From positions 1 to 64,000 of the forward strand of contig DASRQX010000019.1 of the NCBI GenBank assembly GCA_035696165.1: a DNA stretch of 64,000 bases, written 5' to 3'. The notes below the pieces were generated by a model. The model did not search any database. It saw nothing but the letters and a program-made list of their open reading frames with translations, and had not been told where the DNA came from. Positions within the stretch are counted from its first letter, which is position 1; each line of letters begins with the position of its first letter. Shown here one piece after another: positions 62,256-64,000 of this stretch. Source of the DNA: Palsa-883 sp035696165 (GTDB lineage Bacteria; Pseudomonadota; Alphaproteobacteria; Acetobacterales; Acetobacteraceae). The translations under genes and the position numbers were made by a program.

Positions 62256-63161
62256 ATGGATGCGACGACACTGGCCGCGGCGGATCATGCCGCCCGGCAC
62301 TGGACCTTTGACACGGCGGGCCGCGTCAAGCTGGGCAGTGAGGCGCACAAGCAGGCGTTCTGCCGGATGTTCCGGGAGACGTTCAATCCATACAAACCCT
62401 CCGTCATTCTGTGGCCGGAACTCGACGCCGCGGCGCTCGCCCGGCTGACCTCGCTGCCGATTTGGGACATCGCGGTGCAGACCGAGGGCAAGGCGCGGCT
62501 GCGCATGCTGTCTTATGCCGCGGTGCTGCGTGACCTGGCGCTGTCGGAAGCGATTGGTCTGAATGGCTGGGAAGAGGGCCGCCACAAGGAGGTGCTGTCC
62601 AATCTGGTGCGGACCTACGGCATCGCCTTGGCGCCGGAGCCGGCGTATGTCGAGCCGCGCGATCCGGAATGGGCCTATCTGGTCACCGGGTTCAGTGAAT
62701 GCATCGACAGCTTCTTCGCTTTCGGCCTGTTCGAGCTGGCGCGCCGATCGGGCTATTTTCCGCCCGAGCTGGTCGACACGTTCGAGCCGGTAATCCAGGA
62801 GGAAGCACGCCACATCCTGCTGTTCGCCAATTGGCTGGCCTGGCATCGGCGCAACATCGCGTGGTGGCGGCGTATTCGGTTCGAGGCGCGGGTATGGGCG
62901 GTGTGGGGGTTCCTGGTCTGGGAACGGATCGGGATGGCGCACGGAATGGATGCCGGGGGAAAGGCTCCAGCGCAGGACAACAACTTCACTGTGAACGGTG
63001 CCAAGTCGGTCGGCAGCACCGACGTTGGTGTCGGCGATCTGATGGCGATCTGCCTCGCCGAGAATGATCGCCGCTTTGCCGGCTACGACGTGCGCCTGGT
63101 GCGGCCGACCACAATGCCAGGTCTGGTGCGCTGCGCGCTGCGGTTCATGCGGCGCAGGTGA
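62256..63161 (+). CDS. ferritin-like diiron domain protein
   Basis: A 301-residue helical protein. Possible diiron ligands are in NGWEEGRHKEVLSNL (ExxH, about residue 106) and VIQEEARHILLFANWLAWH (EEARH, about 180). Another Glu lies in GFSECIDSFFAFGLFELARRSG. The layout fits ferritin-like oxidase or hydroxylase proteins. The C-terminal 80 residues contain a low-homology tail (NNFTVNGAKSVGSTDVGVGDL). No partner gene is adjacent. Confidence 0.72.
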   Translation: MDATTLAAADHAARHWTFDTAGRVKLGSEAHKQAFCRMFRETFNPYKPSVILWPELDAAALARLTSLPIWDIAVQTEGKARLRMLSYAAVLRDLALSEAIGLNGWEEGRHKEVLSNLVRTYGIALAPEPAYVEPRDPEWAYLVTGFSECIDSFFAFGLFELARRSGYFPPELVDTFEPVIQEEARHILLFANWLAWHRRNIAWWRRIRFEARVWAVWGFLVWERIGMAHGMDAGGKAPAQDNNFTVNGAKSVGSTDVGVGDLMAICLAENDRRFAGYDVRLVRPTTMPGLVRCALRFMRRR

Positions 63162-63211
63162 TCTGCGACGCCGCCGATGCGTCGGGACGGCAAAGCGTGC
63201 CGATGGTCGCC

Positions 63212-63832
63212 CTATTGCGACGGTATCAGCGGCAGGCCGACACTGCCGCACACCGCGCTTCCGGCGAGGCCGAACGCGCAAGGCAGTCCGAAGGTGATCG
63301 TCTGCCGGACCTTTAGCGCCGGCACGCCGGCCTGGAGGTGTACCCCCGCGGCGACGGTGAGCCGGCCGGGATCTGGTGGCAGCGGCCGCAGCGGCACCAC
63401 CAGAAAATCCTTGCTCTTTGGATAAATCTTGAAGTCAGGCCGGCTGCGGAATGTTCTGCGGTCGATGGTCAGCAAATTCGCTGCCAGATGGAATGCGTTC
63501 CACGGCCCGGTACCAGAGACGATCGGCGCCTCGTCGACCCGTTCCAGACTCGCGATGACAACGTTGTCGGCGCTCGTCGACGCAATCTGTTCGCGCATCG
63601 GCGTCAGGCTGGCGCGCCAACCGAATGCCAGCACGATCGCGAGGCCGGCCGCGGCCACGGCGCGCCACCGCGTTGTGCGGTCCGCGAGCCGCACGATCAG
63701 CAACAGTGCGTAGAGCAGAAAAATCGGTTGGGTGACCTTAAAGTCATGATCGCTGTCCAACAGACAAAGACTGAGAAAATGCAAGTCGCGATAGGTGAGC
63801 ATCAGCGCAATGTGGGCCGCAAGCCAGGTCAC
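63212..63832 (-). CDS. hypothetical membrane-associated protein
   Basis: A 206-residue protein from a GTG at 63832. Three hydrophobic segments (WLAAHIALMLTY, PIFLLYALLLIVRLA, AVAAAGLAIVLAFGW) are followed by a soluble part. A C-terminal hydrophobic stretch is LPCAFGLAGSAVCGSVGLPL. The start overlaps the upstream gene's stop (GTGA). I do not recognise a family; it could be the membrane part of a surface-carbohydrate enzyme. Confidence 0.5.
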   Translation of the reverse strand: MTWLAAHIALMLTYRDLHFLSLCLLDSDHDFKVTQPIFLLYALLLIVRLADRTTRWRAVAAAGLAIVLAFGWRASLTPMREQIASTSADNVVIASLERVDEAPIVSGTGPWNAFHLAANLLTIDRRTFRSRPDFKIYPKSKDFLVVPLRPLPPDPGRLTVAAGVHLQAGVPALKVRQTITFGLPCAFGLAGSAVCGSVGLPLIPSQ

Positions 63833-64000
63833 GAGCGACGCATGAACGCATCGCGTATCTCTGCCGAACCAACAGACGGCTGCGCCACCGACCCCGCGGA
63901 GATGATCCGCGGAAAACCCTCACACAGGCCGCGGTGTAGACCTGGCTCGAGGCGATTCGTTCCGACGCCGTCGAACAGCGGGTTCCCGTTGATCACCAGC
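63829..64000 (-). CDS. partial gene cut by the right edge
   Basis: The minus strand stays open from the right edge to TGA at 63829-63831 (57 codons: LVINGNPLFDGVGTNRLE to IRDAFMRRS). The stop overlaps the GTG start of the membrane protein, a common coupling, which argues that the frame is real. The fragment has no recognisable motif. Confidence 0.5.
   Translation of the reverse strand, partial: LVINGNPLFDGVGTNRLEPGLHRGLCEGFPRIISAGSVAQPSVGSAEIRDAFMRRS

Overview
The window is 64 kb of high-GC bacterial chromosome. It looks like an alphaproteobacterium, probably of the Rhodospirillales/Acetobacteraceae type. The signs are the rluD-rpoH neighbourhood, DUF29 paralogs, a Liv-type ABC operon followed by many small catabolic genes, and numerous short palindromic intergenic repeats. 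This placement is inference from gene content; no ribosomal RNA is present to confirm it. I saw no tRNA, rRNA or CRISPR array.

Layout. 0-2.3 kb: the 5' part of a Gfo/Idh/MocA oxidoreductase, then decayed mobile DNA (a tyrosine-recombinase scrap and a truncated DDE transposase). 2.3-10.5 kb: a DHA2-type exporter, a PuuB-like FAD oxidoreductase, and a complete minus-strand branched-chain-amino-acid-type ABC operon (binding protein, LivH, LivM, LivG, LivF). 10.6-12.9 kb: two decaying surface-glycan genes (a glycosyltransferase-like gene and UDP-galactopyranose mutase). 13.2-26 kb: a Rieske oxygenase, rpoH with a readable promoter, rluD, three DUF29 genes (one broken), mscL, a two-domain retropepsin-like lipoprotein, a D-2-hydroxyacid dehydrogenase, an enolase-superfamily enzyme and an AtoE-like transporter.

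26-29 kb: a MarR regulator divergent from two tautomerase genes, with two identical palindromic sites between them, then a fused remnant of two quinone reductases and a MerB-like gene. 29.3-46.7 kb: a type VI secretion (T6SS) locus. It has a fused TssB-TssC protein, an FHA protein (TagH), TssJ, TssK, TssL-OmpA, TssM, VgrG, a separate TssC, Hcp and a frameshifted second Hcp. It also has a small OmpA-like gene on the opposite strand and an Ala/Leu-rich orphan at its end. No TssA, TssE, TssF, TssG, ClpV or stand-alone TssB is in the window.

47-64 kb: catabolic and accessory genes. They include gamma-glutamyltransferase, an HCCA-isomerase-like protein, an MFS exporter, a VOC protein, a tight gluconate cluster (6-phosphogluconate dehydrogenase, gluconokinase, SDR, Mpo1-like, SMP-30 lactonase), an alpha/beta hydrolase, a HisD paralog with SDR and NIPSNAP neighbours, a ferritin-like protein and two membrane proteins. 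The right edge cuts a gene.

The most unusual items are the TssB-TssC fusion beside a canonical TssC, the orphan Ala/Leu-rich protein facing the hcp genes, the five-copy 18-bp tandem repeat in the tagH/OmpA-like divergent region, the paired 11-bp palindromes at marR, and a set of genes each broken by a single stop or homopolymer change.
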